Assembly: GCF_019654975.1 (NCBI RefSeq)
Contig: NZ_BPEW01000001.1
Span: 310,001-374,000, forward strand
Direction: 5' to 3'
From: Shewanella sp. c952
GTDB taxonomy: Bacteria; Pseudomonadota; Gammaproteobacteria; Enterobacterales; Shewanellaceae
DNA length: 64,000 nucleotides
Part shown: piece after piece, positions 1-8,603 of the stretch
Numbering within the stretch: position 1 is the stretch's first letter
Layout of the letters: the number at the start of each line of letters is the position of its first letter
Translations under genes and position numbers: made by a program
Notes under the pieces: model-generated
Told to the model about the DNA's origin: nothing
Seen by the model: only the letters and a program-made list of their open reading frames with translations
Database searches by the model: none

Positions 1-19
1 GCAATTCCGTTAAATATAT

Positions 20-53
20 TTAGGGCCGCTCAATTTACATTGAGCGGCCCTAA
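20..53. terminator. Hairpin terminator downstream of serA
   Basis: A 15 bp perfect inverted repeat (TTAGGGCCGCTCAAT, 4-base loop, ATTGAGCGGCCCTAA) lies just past the serA stop. On the minus strand it is followed by an A/T-rich tract, so it probably ends serA transcription. It could also act on a gene to the left of the window. Confidence 0.75.
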
Positions 54-80
54 AGGTTCTAGCTATATTTTCTATCTTAG

Positions 81-1310
81 CTAGTGCAGCAGTCGAGTTC
101 TAATCGTGCCTTCAATCGCTTGCATCTCTGTTAGCGCTTCATCGGCTTTATCTGAATCAACTTCCATTACCACATAACCAATTTCCGCAGTTGTTTGCAG
201 GTATTGCGCGGCGATGTTGATACCTTTCTCTGCAAATGCCAAGTTGATTTGGATTAGAATTCCCGGTCTATTGCGGTGTATATGCAATAGTCGTGAGGTA
301 CCTGAATGTTGTGCTAAAGAAACTTCAGGGAAGTTAACTGCAGTCATGGTTGAACCATTATCTGAGTACTTAGCGAGCTTGCCAGCAACTTCAATACCGA
401 TGTTTTCTTGGGCTTCAGCTGTACTACCACCCACATGTGGAGTCAGTAGCACGTTATCCAGTCCACGCAGTGGGCTAATAAACTCATCGCTGTTAGACTT
501 AGGCTCTACCGGGAATACATCAATTGCAGCGCCTGCTAAATGCTGCTCTTTTAACGAGGCAGCAAGGGCGTCAATATCGACTACTGTGCCGCGGGAAGCA
601 TTAATCAATATGCTACCTTTACGCATGCAAGCCAGCTCAGCGTGGGCAATCATCTCTTTTGTTTGCGGTGTTTCTGGTACATGCAGACTGACTACGTCCG
701 CAAGAGACATTAACTGTTCCATGGAGTGAACCTGCTGTGCATTACCCAGTGGTAGTTTATCTTCAATATCGAAGAAGATAACGCGCATTCCTAAGGTCTC
801 AGCTAGGATCCCTAATTGGGTGCCAATATGGCCATAACCAATAACCCCAAGGGTTTTTCCACGAGCTTCATAACTACCAGCGGCACTTTTGAGCCAGCCA
901 CCACGGTGCGCCATCGCATTACGCTGGGGGATCCCACGCAGTAACATGATGATCTCGCCGAGTACTAATTCAGCTACACTTCGTGTATTAGAAAAAGGAG
1001 CGTTGAAAACTGGAACTCCCAGTTTTTCTGCTGCTGCCAGACTCACTTGATTGGTGCCAATACAGAAACAACCTATCCCGACAAGTTTCTCTGCTTGAGT
1101 TAATACGGTTTCAGTCAGTTGGGTACGGGATCGAATACCAACAAAATGAGCATCTTTAATCGAAGAGAGTAGTGCCTCTTCGCTCAAGGCAGCCTTATGG
1201 TACTCAATATTGGTATAACCCGCTCGTTCGAATACATCTACCGCAGATTGGTGGACGCCTTCCAACAGCAGGATTTTAATCTTATCCTTGTCCAGCGAGT
1301 GTTTCGCCAT
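81..1310 (-). CDS. serA: D-3-phosphoglycerate dehydrogenase
   Basis: This enzyme catalyses the first committed step of serine synthesis, oxidising 3-phosphoglycerate to 3-phosphohydroxypyruvate with NAD. The 409-residue length matches E. coli SerA (410). The Rossmann glycine motif GVIGYGHIG lies near residue 156. The 2-hydroxyacid dehydrogenase signature region (ASRGTVVDIDAL, around residue 240) and the catalytic His in LTPHVGG follow. A C-terminal ACT domain (about residues 335-409, starting LLHIHRNRPGIL) is the usual serine-feedback site. The gene is alone on its strand, with a strong hairpin after its stop. Family and function are clear. Confidence 0.97.
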   Translation of the reverse strand: MAKHSLDKDKIKILLLEGVHQSAVDVFERAGYTNIEYHKAALSEEALLSSIKDAHFVGIRSRTQLTETVLTQAEKLVGIGCFCIGTNQVSLAAAEKLGVPVFNAPFSNTRSVAELVLGEIIMLLRGIPQRNAMAHRGGWLKSAAGSYEARGKTLGVIGYGHIGTQLGILAETLGMRVIFFDIEDKLPLGNAQQVHSMEQLMSLADVVSLHVPETPQTKEMIAHAELACMRKGSILINASRGTVVDIDALAASLKEQHLAGAAIDVFPVEPKSNSDEFISPLRGLDNVLLTPHVGGSTAEAQENIGIEVAGKLAKYSDNGSTMTAVNFPEVSLAQHSGTSRLLHIHRNRPGILIQINLAFAEKGINIAAQYLQTTAEIGYVVMEVDSDKADEALTEMQAIEGTIRTRLLH

Positions 1311-1420
1311 GATTTATGTACCCTTTTGGTTTATTTGTATTTTTTATACCGCGCTTCACAGTTGAGACGACTAAATTCAAGCGTTAGCATGGTTTCGGTA
1401 TAGACTGTCAATTAATATAC

Positions 1421-1546
1421 CTAAACCACCAGAAGATACTCTTTGTAGAGCACTCGCATTAGCTTAATTCTAAGTGCATTACCGAGGAGTTGTTGCTCCT
1501 TGCTGTGATAATGCAACAGCGAAGTTAAGTAACGCAAGGCGTTCAT
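1421..1546 (-). CDS. 41-residue basic small ORF, possible repeat-borne small protein
   Basis: An uninterrupted 42-codon frame (ATG at 1546, TAG at 1423-1421) encodes a basic, leucine-rich peptide beginning MNALRYLTSLLHYHSKEQQ and ending in YKEYLLVV. It lies in the otherwise empty 460 bp between serA and the yjdF-like gene. It has helical, weakly hydrophobic character and no convincing Shine-Dalgarno. It resembles short ORFs that I believe recur in Shewanella intergenic DNA, but I cannot verify that here. It could be a real small protein or a frame inside an interspersed repeat. Confidence 0.35.
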   Translation of the reverse strand: MNALRYLTSLLHYHSKEQQLLGNALRIKLMRVLYKEYLLVV

Positions 1547-1772
1547 TGCGAGGTTTTAACCTACTTCATAGTTTGTATTTGATTTTGGTAAGAGGCTAGC
1601 TATTACCAGTAATCAATGACTTGGCTAAAGTTTGTTAAACTTCCACACAATTTTAGAACTTCAGGTAGTCTGGGTTTAAACAAAGTAGCACTTTTTTTGC
1701 TCGCTGTGGAGGGCTAGATGGCTAAAGTGTTTATTCTAAATTTAGAACAATATCTTATATGGGGGAGATATT

Positions 1773-2390
1773 TTGAATAAAAGCGTTTTATGGCTAGTGA
1801 TATTTTTTACAGTGCTAGTTTGGTCTGCTGTTGGACCTAAAGATCAGTTCACTTGGTTTTTAGAGGTTTTACCTGCTTTAATCGCATTACCTTTACTTGC
1901 ATTTACTCGTAAAAGGTTTCCGCTTACGAGTTTGGCTTATGTCTTAATTTTAATTCACTGCGTGATTTTAATGGTTGGCGGCCACTATACCTATGCTGAA
2001 GTGCCATTGTTTGATTGGATAGCCGAATGGACTGGAGGTAGCCGGAATAACTACGATAAAGTTGGTCATTTAGCCCAAGGCTTTGTGCCTGTCTTATTGG
2101 CTCGCGAAGTGTTCATTCGTCTAAGTGTTGTCAAACTGGGGGCTTGGTGTAACTTTTTGGCGGTGTGCTTTACGTTGGCATTCTCAGCTTTTTATGAACT
2201 CATTGAGTGGTGCGTTGCCGAACTTACAGGGGAAGATGCAGAAGCATTTTTAGGTACGCAAGGATACATTTGGGATACCCAGTCTGATATGGCAATGGCA
2301 TTGGTCGGTGCGATATTTGCTATCGTGCTACTGAGCCGCTATCAAGATAAATTAATTGCATTGAAGATGAATGTGCAGGCTAAGGCATAA
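1773..2390 (+). CDS. YjdF-like DUF2238 inner membrane protein
   Basis: A 205-residue polytopic membrane protein with about six hydrophobic segments. Length and pattern match the YjdF/DUF2238 family (E. coli YjdF, 209). A loop with acidic and polar residues (YDKVGHLAQGF near residue 107, and FYELIEWCVAELTGEDAEAFLGTQG around 148-172) carries the conserved H and E residues typical of the family. The start is a TTG preceded by a very strong GGGGGAG ribosome site about 7 bases upstream. The biochemical function of the family is not established. It is a single gene, with a hairpin about 130 bp downstream. Confidence 0.8.
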   Translation: MNKSVLWLVIFFTVLVWSAVGPKDQFTWFLEVLPALIALPLLAFTRKRFPLTSLAYVLILIHCVILMVGGHYTYAEVPLFDWIAEWTGGSRNNYDKVGHLAQGFVPVLLAREVFIRLSVVKLGAWCNFLAVCFTLAFSAFYELIEWCVAELTGEDAEAFLGTQGYIWDTQSDMAMALVGAIFAIVLLSRYQDKLIALKMNVQAKA

Positions 2391-2517
2391 AAATTAGATA
2401 ATAACGCTACAAGCAGCATTAAAGTTAAAGTTTGTACTGTTGTTGATAAGTAAATTTCATTAAGCATACTTTATTACTAGAGCAACTCTATGTAGACTGG
2501 TGTTGTCTGCTTTATAG

Positions 2518-2552
2518 TCAAATTGCGCTTATAAACGCAATTTGACTGTTTT
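2518..2552 (+). terminator. Hairpin between yjdF-like and luxR-type genes
   Basis: A perfect 10 bp inverted repeat (TCAAATTGCG / CGCAATTTGA, 8-base loop) is followed by CTGTTTT. It probably terminates transcripts from the yjdF-like gene and isolates the regulator downstream. Confidence 0.5.
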
Positions 2553-2593
2553 GCATTGAATGGATTAAGCGAAACTTTTCAGGGAGAGAAGTG

Positions 2594-3262
2594 ATGAACG
2601 ATATTGATGAAGTGGTATTCCTTCACCAGGTGGCCGCGCCTTGTCATCTAGCCATGCTTGCAGAGTCAATTGGACTGAAAACGCGAGTTATTTCTGATAT
2701 TGAACTGCTGGAGCCTCGTGGTAGTCGCAGTTTTTACCTCATTTCACAGCAAGGCGCCGCTATAGACTGTAATGGTATTCCTCTGGTAGCCGCGCAGTTG
2801 GTCAAGCATGTTCCTGTGGCACTTTACGATGTAACAAAAGATTCGTTAGATGAAGAGTCAGCGCTGCTTTTGGGTATTAGAGGTTTACTTTTCTCTGATC
2901 AGCGGATGGATCTACAGCTCACGGGATTACGAAAAATACTGGCAGACGAGCTTTGGTATGACAGGACCTTAATAAGCCGAGTTTTTCGTCAATTAGTCAG
3001 CCAAATTGAAACGCCATTACAGCTATCTACTGAAGGTTCGGAATCCTTCCAGCAGTTAACTCGTCGAGAAAAAACTATTATTCAATTGGTCTCTAGCGGT
3101 GCGCGCAATAAAGAGATAGCCGAAGGCTTATGCATTAGTGAGCATACAGTCAAAGCGCATATCTCATCTATTTTTAGAAAAACCCATGCCCGTAATCGTG
3201 TTGAATTATTACGTTGGGCGGAGCCGTTTCAGAACCAGCTGAATCTCCACGCTGCGGTTTAG
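2594..3262 (+). CDS. LuxR/CsgD-family transcriptional regulator
   Basis: A 222-residue DNA-binding regulator. Residues about 150-215 form a LuxR-type helix-turn-helix: LTRREKTIIQLVSSG, then NKEIAEGLCISEHTVKAHIS. The N-terminal ~140 residues lack the acidic pocket expected of a phosphorylated receiver; overall length and layout resemble CsgD/VpsT-like regulators. The start is the ATG at 2594, with GGGAGAG ending five bases upstream; a GTG at 2591 overlaps the spacer. It precedes the nuclease locus but is separated from it by a terminator and about 900 bp, so a regulatory link is only a guess. Confidence 0.85.
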   Translation: MNDIDEVVFLHQVAAPCHLAMLAESIGLKTRVISDIELLEPRGSRSFYLISQQGAAIDCNGIPLVAAQLVKHVPVALYDVTKDSLDEESALLLGIRGLLFSDQRMDLQLTGLRKILADELWYDRTLISRVFRQLVSQIETPLQLSTEGSESFQQLTRREKTIIQLVSSGARNKEIAEGLCISEHTVKAHISSIFRKTHARNRVELLRWAEPFQNQLNLHAAV

Positions 3263-3290
3263 CTATTGCCCAGTGGCCATGACAAATTAA

Positions 3291-3310
3291 ACGACCTACG
3301 GGTCGTTTTT
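3291..3310 (+). terminator. Intrinsic terminator after the LuxR-type gene
   Basis: ACGACC-TACG-GGTCGT followed by TTTTT is a compact stem-loop with a U tract about 30 bp after the regulator stop codon. Confidence 0.85.
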
Positions 3311-4179
3311 AAGTTATGGGCTCTAACACTATTTACATGAAGTAATCACTCGGTGGGAAAAGTGCTGAAGGCAAAATCTGTATTTCCTCCTCGGTAACAG
3401 CTCCTGCGTTGCTCTAGCCTTATATCCATATAATCGTGCACTATAGATTTTCGCCACATCCAGTTGGCTTAGGGAAACTTTAAGCTAATCGTTATTGTTG
3501 GCTCTGGCATTCTCGATAATTTCTCCTAAAAATCGCATAGCAAGACTGCTCTTCGCAGCAAGCAACGTTGTGTTGTTTTCCATTAACATTTCCCTTTTAT
3601 AGGAAGCGAACAAGCATTCCAACTCTGCTTTTTATTGGCTTAAGCGGGCAAGTTCGATGTGATCTTGGTTTGTTAAAATTGGTAATTTCTAGTCATTTAA
3701 AAGGTAAGATACTACTTGGCTAGATCAAATCGCTAAAAAAGCAATTTATTTTAGTCAAAAAAATGCACGTTCCCGCCTGATTATGATCCACCACTGTTCT
3801 TTGTTAACTACTTGATTTAAGTGTTTGTTTGGTAGTGCTTGTTTTTACTGTTCTTGGTGGTGGTCATTTTATCCTTATATTACAGTTGTTTACTGTGATC
3901 AAATGTGACGAAACCTCCTTTTTTTTGTTGCAGAACTCTGCAACAATCGCTACGCACGTTAATAGAAAATAGCGGCGTTATTATAAAAATGGGGTTGAAT
4001 GTATGCAGTATGTAATAAAGAGATCGGCGGTTTTGTCATCGATTTCGTCATCTATTTCACCATCTAATTTTCCAGCTACCTGAGCAGCTAGCAGCTTAAG
4101 GTACGACTAATAAACATTTTTAATTTTGGGTTCGGTCTTCAATGAAAGGCTGACAAATTACTAATCGGAAGTAACAGAA
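3311..4179. other. Long intergenic region before the nuclease locus
   Basis: No convincing protein gene is visible in these 870 bp. It contains several T-rich tracts, a short dyad of CCACCA/TGGTGG around 3788-3868, and a 26-codon frame with Ser/Ile-rich content at 4003-4083 preceded by GGGG. It probably holds the promoter and a long 5' leader for the downstream beta-barrel gene. Confidence 0.4.
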
Positions 4180-5232
4180 ATGTTAAATAAATCAACAATT
4201 GCAATCGCTATCGTCACTATGCTTAGTGCCGGTTCAGTGAACGCTGTAATACTAGATGGTGACAGTCAAGGCGACCACGTTCGCTTATATGGCGAAGTGG
4301 GCGTAGGTGGGCATTTTGATACCCATGCAGATTATAACCACGATGAGTTCTACGACACCAAAGGCTATGTAGATGATAGCTTTGCGACTATGGGTGTATC
4401 GGGTCAACGTCAACAATTCACTTACCGTCTTGAACTTGACTACCAACGTCGTAACTGGCTTGGCGGAGACGGTGAGTTTGAGCTGGCTATCGACAAATTA
4501 TACGTAGGTTATCGCTTAACCGATCAGCAGTGGGTCGAGCTTGGCTTGACCGACACCGCCTTCGACGATTACGACCACTTTGGTGACTTCACATTCAACA
4601 AGTCGATTGAAACCGGTGAAGCCGGTGACCAAGAGAATACCGTTAAGTATCAAGCCAAGTTCGAACACCTTGTTACCGGTATTTCTTACTCATATAACGG
4701 CGAGCACAAAAGTGGTGCACTTCAAGGTGACATCATTAATGGCTATGTAGGCTGGATGTCAGATCTGCTGTCTGTTGTGGTTGGTTTAGAAACTCGCGGT
4801 GGCTCAAACGGCATCAGTAAATATGGTGAGCAGCAACAGATCGGTATGGGGTTACGCCTTAAATTGATGCAAGAGTTCTCTATTGGCGTCAATGGCTTTA
4901 TAGAAGATGAAGATTTATCTACACGTAAGAGCGGTGATGTACACCTGGATTATCAGACCTTCCGCAATCAGGGATTAACGGTAAGTGCCAAGTACGACCT
5001 GAATGAACATTGGGAAATCATCAGCTCCGTAAACCACGAAGAGTACGAAGGATGGGATCTTATCAGCCCTAACTACGACTACTCTGACCTACCACCTGAG
5101 TACGGAAAAGAGCGTCAATGGGCCAGCCTAGGCTTCAACTATCGCCCCGCTCGCGACATCGTGGTGTCACTAGAAGGCCGAGTCGGGGAAGCCCCTGAAG
5201 CCGGCTACGCATACGTGCGTATGTACTTTTAG
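4180..5232 (+). CDS. Putative outer-membrane beta-barrel (porin-like) protein
   Basis: A 350-residue exported protein. It has a signal peptide (hydrophobic residues 5-20, cleavage near SVNA), then alternating aromatic/polar segments typical of beta-strands, and ends in MYF with the terminal Phe favoured by the BAM complex. It resembles the porin-like proteins of marine gammaproteobacteria, but I cannot name a substrate. It lies 33 bp before the start of the secreted nuclease gene on the same strand, with no terminator between. Co-transcription, and a role in passage of nucleotides or oligonucleotides through the outer membrane, are plausible but inferred. Confidence 0.75.
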   Translation: MLNKSTIAIAIVTMLSAGSVNAVILDGDSQGDHVRLYGEVGVGGHFDTHADYNHDEFYDTKGYVDDSFATMGVSGQRQQFTYRLELDYQRRNWLGGDGEFELAIDKLYVGYRLTDQQWVELGLTDTAFDDYDHFGDFTFNKSIETGEAGDQENTVKYQAKFEHLVTGISYSYNGEHKSGALQGDIINGYVGWMSDLLSVVVGLETRGGSNGISKYGEQQQIGMGLRLKLMQEFSIGVNGFIEDEDLSTRKSGDVHLDYQTFRNQGLTVSAKYDLNEHWEIISSVNHEEYEGWDLISPNYDYSDLPPEYGKERQWASLGFNYRPARDIVVSLEGRVGEAPEAGYAYVRMYF

Positions 5233-5265
5233 TCCTAATTGAATTCAACTTTTATAGAGTTTACT

Positions 5266-8200
5266 ATGAAAAAAAGTTTCCTATCGCTGGCTATTGCCAG
5301 CACCATCAGCATGGGCGCCTTCGCTGGCGTTGAAGACCTGCTGATCACCGAAATGACCCAAAGTTCTGATGCTAATGTTGGATCTGTTGAGATCACTAAC
5401 ACAGGTTCTGACGCCTTTACTTTTACTGCTGACATTACAGCTTTCCAACGCTCAAGCGGTAAGTACGACAATGAATTGCTTAACGCTGATGCTAAGCCGT
5501 TGTTGACTGGGCAGACGCTTGCTGCTGGTGCCTCTCTAGTGCTGGTTAACAGTCGATCTACCGAAGAGTTTCGCAATGCGATTGAGACTCAAGGTGGCAG
5601 TGTTGTTATCTCCACCTATGACAGCAGTAATAAATACAACAATCTGTTCATGACCAGTGATGACGGTTTCTTCCTGAAAAATGGCGATACCGTTATCGAT
5701 CGTGTTGGAGCTGTGAACGACAATAGCAAGTGGGCACCGAATACTACTCTGCGTCGTAAACAAACTGCTGATGGTAACAATCCTGCTCAATCAGGCACTT
5801 TCGATGCGACTCAATGGCAAAACATTTTGCCGATGAGGACTGACGATTTAGGCAAAGCTGAGCTACCCGCTTTTGATGCTGAAGACATCATGGACATCTT
5901 TACTTGTCCAACTGATAAAAATGAAATCATGTCTCCTAGCGAAGTTCAGGGCACAGGCTTTACCTCGCCGCTGATTGCTGAAGGTGAAACCGAATCTGCT
6001 GAAAAAATTGCCGTAGAAGGTATTATTTCAGCCAAGGTATCTCTCCCTAATGAGGGCTTCTACCTTCGCAATTTTGCTTCTGACAATGACCCTGAAACTT
6101 CCGATGGCATCTTCGTTAGCTCAAGCGCTGCGGGCGACCTTAAGGTTGGTCAAACTATTTGTATCGGTAGTAAAGTGGCTGAATACCAAGGCCAGACTCA
6201 ACTGTCTGCAGATACTGCATTTAGCTGGAATGTTACTGATACTAACATCATAACTGACCCTACCGATATTCAGGTATTGAGCTCTGATAATGGTTCTTTC
6301 GATAAGACCCTAGAGCGTTACGAAGGTATGCTGGTTAATCTGCCTGAGGATTTGGATCCTAGTACTCCTAGCGATGAAGCCAAAGAGGATATGCGTATTA
6401 CTCGCAGCTTCAGCTACAACTACCTTTCAAGTAGCAAAGGGCATAACCGCAACAATATGGTGGCGGCATATAAGCGTCCTAACTTGCAGCCAAACCATTT
6501 GCATGTTGCTGGCAGTCCTGAGTCTAAGGCAGCCTATGAGCAAAACAATGACTATCGTTTAGTTATTGAGAGTGCTACTAAGTCAGACGGTACCTCGCTG
6601 CCTTATTACGCTGGTTTTAACAGTGACCCACACACCAACTACATCCGTATCGACGATAGTCTCGTTAATGCGCAAGGTGTGATCAGCCAATACGAAACTG
6701 AGCTGATCCCAGGAACTGATAAATATGATCAGGACTACAGCCTGACTATAATTAACCAGTTAACCAGCGATAACTTTATTCACAACTTACCGCGTACTGA
6801 TAAACCTGATCTAGATGACACTGTGGCAGAAAATGATTTTGCTATTCGTGTTGCCAGTCAGAATCTGTTTAACTTCTTTAACTCTCCTTTCGGTGGCGAT
6901 AATAATAACTTTGGTCAAAGCCGAGGTGCAGATAGCTACGATGAATACATTAACCAGAGAACCAAACTGGTAGAAATCATTCGTGCGCAAAATGCTGATG
7001 TCATGGCGCTGATGGAGATTGAAAACAATGGTTTTGGCGATGGCAGCGCGATTGCTGAAATTGTAAATCAGGTCAATATTCTGTATGTAGATGAATATGC
7101 CCAAGATTATAATGGACCTAACTCAACAGAAAACCGTTATGTATTTGTTGGTTTTGATAATAACGGCAATCAAATACTGGATAACCTTGACGCCATTGGT
7201 TCAGACGCCATTGCGACAGGTATTATTTATCGCCCGAGCAAGATGAGCATTGAGCGCACTCGTGTTATCCCAATGCCGCAGCAAAAAGCACCTACCACAG
7301 TGAATGATCTTGGTGAAGTGGTTAAAGATCAAAACGATGAAATCCTAGAGAACGGTCAGAACTACCATCGTGATGCATTAGTGGTCACCTTTATCGTTAA
7401 TCAAACCGGTAAGCGTTTGACCTTAGCGGTAAATCACCTTAAATCGAAAGGCTCTACTTGTTATGAAGAGTGGCAAGGTGTCGAGTTTGGCAAAGACACC
7501 ACTTGGAACAACCGTACAGCACCAGATTTGGACTATCAAGGTTCTTGTGCTGAGTTCCGCGTAGCCGGTGCCGTGCATTTAGGTGAAGAGATGGAAGATG
7601 TTCTTGGGGATAAGATTATCCTTGGTGATTTGAACGCCTATGGTAAAGAAGATCCTGTACTCGTTCTTACTGAGAACCCACGCAACAAGACGATCGTTAC
7701 CGCTAGTCACACTTTCCTTGGACCTAAGCCTCAATTTAACGAAGATGGCTCTGCAGCCATCATTACTAAGACGTATGGCTACATCGACATTGTCGGTGAA
7801 AAGTTCAAAGAGAAAGGCAAAACACCTTGGAGTTACTCTTTTAGTGACGAAATAGGCTCGCTGGATCACATCTTGATCTCACCTTCTTTGAAAGATCGTG
7901 TTATTGATGCAACTGACTGGCATGTGAATGCAGCAGAAACAGCCTTGTATGATTACAAAAATAACCGAAAAGGTAGCCTCGACGGTACTGGCGCGCATAA
8001 GTTCTACACTGGAGATGTTTATCGTGCATCGGATCATGATCCAGCACTGCTGACACTGAGCTACAAGCCAGGTGATGCAGATGCGGATGTCCCTCTGACT
8101 TTGACCAAACTGAGAAAGTTAATCAAGGTTCCTTATCAGATCCCAACGGGTGTTACTGCTCAAATTGGCGATGTAGCGACCGTCAATATGACTCCTACAA

Positions 8201-8529
8201 ATGATGAAGAGCGCTTAGATTTGAGCCAAATGGTGTTGCCTAATGTGGTTCTTTCTAATGACGCAATAGCTTTGGTGAATTTCGAAGTCTTCGGTGCGCC
8301 ATCAGCTATCTACAACGTTAGCGTAAGCCTACAGCGTGATGGCCAAATTGTTGAAGGGTCTAAGCAAACTTTCAAAGCGAAGGTATCTAGCCGTGACTCT
8401 TTGATTGCGGACATTGTTGAAGAAGAAAGCGATAACACTGGCGGTGACGGCAGTGCGGGTAGTGCCGGCTTCATCAGCTTGTTATCCCTGTTCGGACTAG
8501 CAGCTATACGCCGTCGTCTTCGCAAGTAA
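5266..8529 (+). CDS. exeM: ExeM/NucH-type extracellular endonuclease with GG-CTERM
   Basis: A large secreted nuclease predicted to cut extracellular DNA, 1087 residues from the ATG at 5266. That start directly gives a signal peptide (KKSFLSLAIASTISMGAFA); the ATG at 5239 would put nine extra residues before it. Visible domains are a lamin-tail domain (about residues 20-150), an OB-like NucH segment (about 230-330) and an endonuclease/exonuclease/phosphatase domain (about 520-930). The last shows ASQNLFNFF, LMEIENNGFG, NHLKSKG, GDLNAYG, LDHILIS and the SDHDP motif. The C-terminus carries a Gly-rich stretch, a hydrophobic helix and RRRLRK, which is a GG-CTERM sorting tail linked to rhombosortase and type II secretion. 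Shewanella ExeM is the closest known type. Confidence 0.9.
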   Translation: MKKSFLSLAIASTISMGAFAGVEDLLITEMTQSSDANVGSVEITNTGSDAFTFTADITAFQRSSGKYDNELLNADAKPLLTGQTLAAGASLVLVNSRSTEEFRNAIETQGGSVVISTYDSSNKYNNLFMTSDDGFFLKNGDTVIDRVGAVNDNSKWAPNTTLRRKQTADGNNPAQSGTFDATQWQNILPMRTDDLGKAELPAFDAEDIMDIFTCPTDKNEIMSPSEVQGTGFTSPLIAEGETESAEKIAVEGIISAKVSLPNEGFYLRNFASDNDPETSDGIFVSSSAAGDLKVGQTICIGSKVAEYQGQTQLSADTAFSWNVTDTNIITDPTDIQVLSSDNGSFDKTLERYEGMLVNLPEDLDPSTPSDEAKEDMRITRSFSYNYLSSSKGHNRNNMVAAYKRPNLQPNHLHVAGSPESKAAYEQNNDYRLVIESATKSDGTSLPYYAGFNSDPHTNYIRIDDSLVNAQGVISQYETELIPGTDKYDQDYSLTIINQLTSDNFIHNLPRTDKPDLDDTVAENDFAIRVASQNLFNFFNSPFGGDNNNFGQSRGADSYDEYINQRTKLVEIIRAQNADVMALMEIENNGFGDGSAIAEIVNQVNILYVDEYAQDYNGPNSTENRYVFVGFDNNGNQILDNLDAIGSDAIATGIIYRPSKMSIERTRVIPMPQQKAPTTVNDLGEVVKDQNDEILENGQNYHRDALVVTFIVNQTGKRLTLAVNHLKSKGSTCYEEWQGVEFGKDTTWNNRTAPDLDYQGSCAEFRVAGAVHLGEEMEDVLGDKIILGDLNAYGKEDPVLVLTENPRNKTIVTASHTFLGPKPQFNEDGSAAIITKTYGYIDIVGEKFKEKGKTPWSYSFSDEIGSLDHILISPSLKDRVIDATDWHVNAAETALYDYKNNRKGSLDGTGAHKFYTGDVYRASDHDPALLTLSYKPGDADADVPLTLTKLRKLIKVPYQIPTGVTAQIGDVATVNMTPTNDEERLDLSQMVLPNVVLSNDAIALVNFEVFGAPSAIYNVSVSLQRDGQIVEGSKQTFKAKVSSRDSLIADIVEEESDNTGGDGSAGSAGFISLLSLFGLAAIRRRLRK

Positions 8530-8603
8530 GCGTTGATCTCGATAATGAAGCGCCTGCTTTCGGGCTGCGCGCTTCCCATCAAAGATTCAAAAGAGATACG
8601 ATT

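Noticed and set aside
3885..3920. CRP site near TGTGATCAAATGTGAC
   Set aside because: The second half is a direct, not inverted, repeat of the first; it does not form the CRP palindrome.
4003..4083. 26-codon Ser/Ile-rich frame upstream of the beta-barrel gene
   Set aside because: Poor ribosome site and low-complexity repeats of TCATC; not enough to call a leader peptide.
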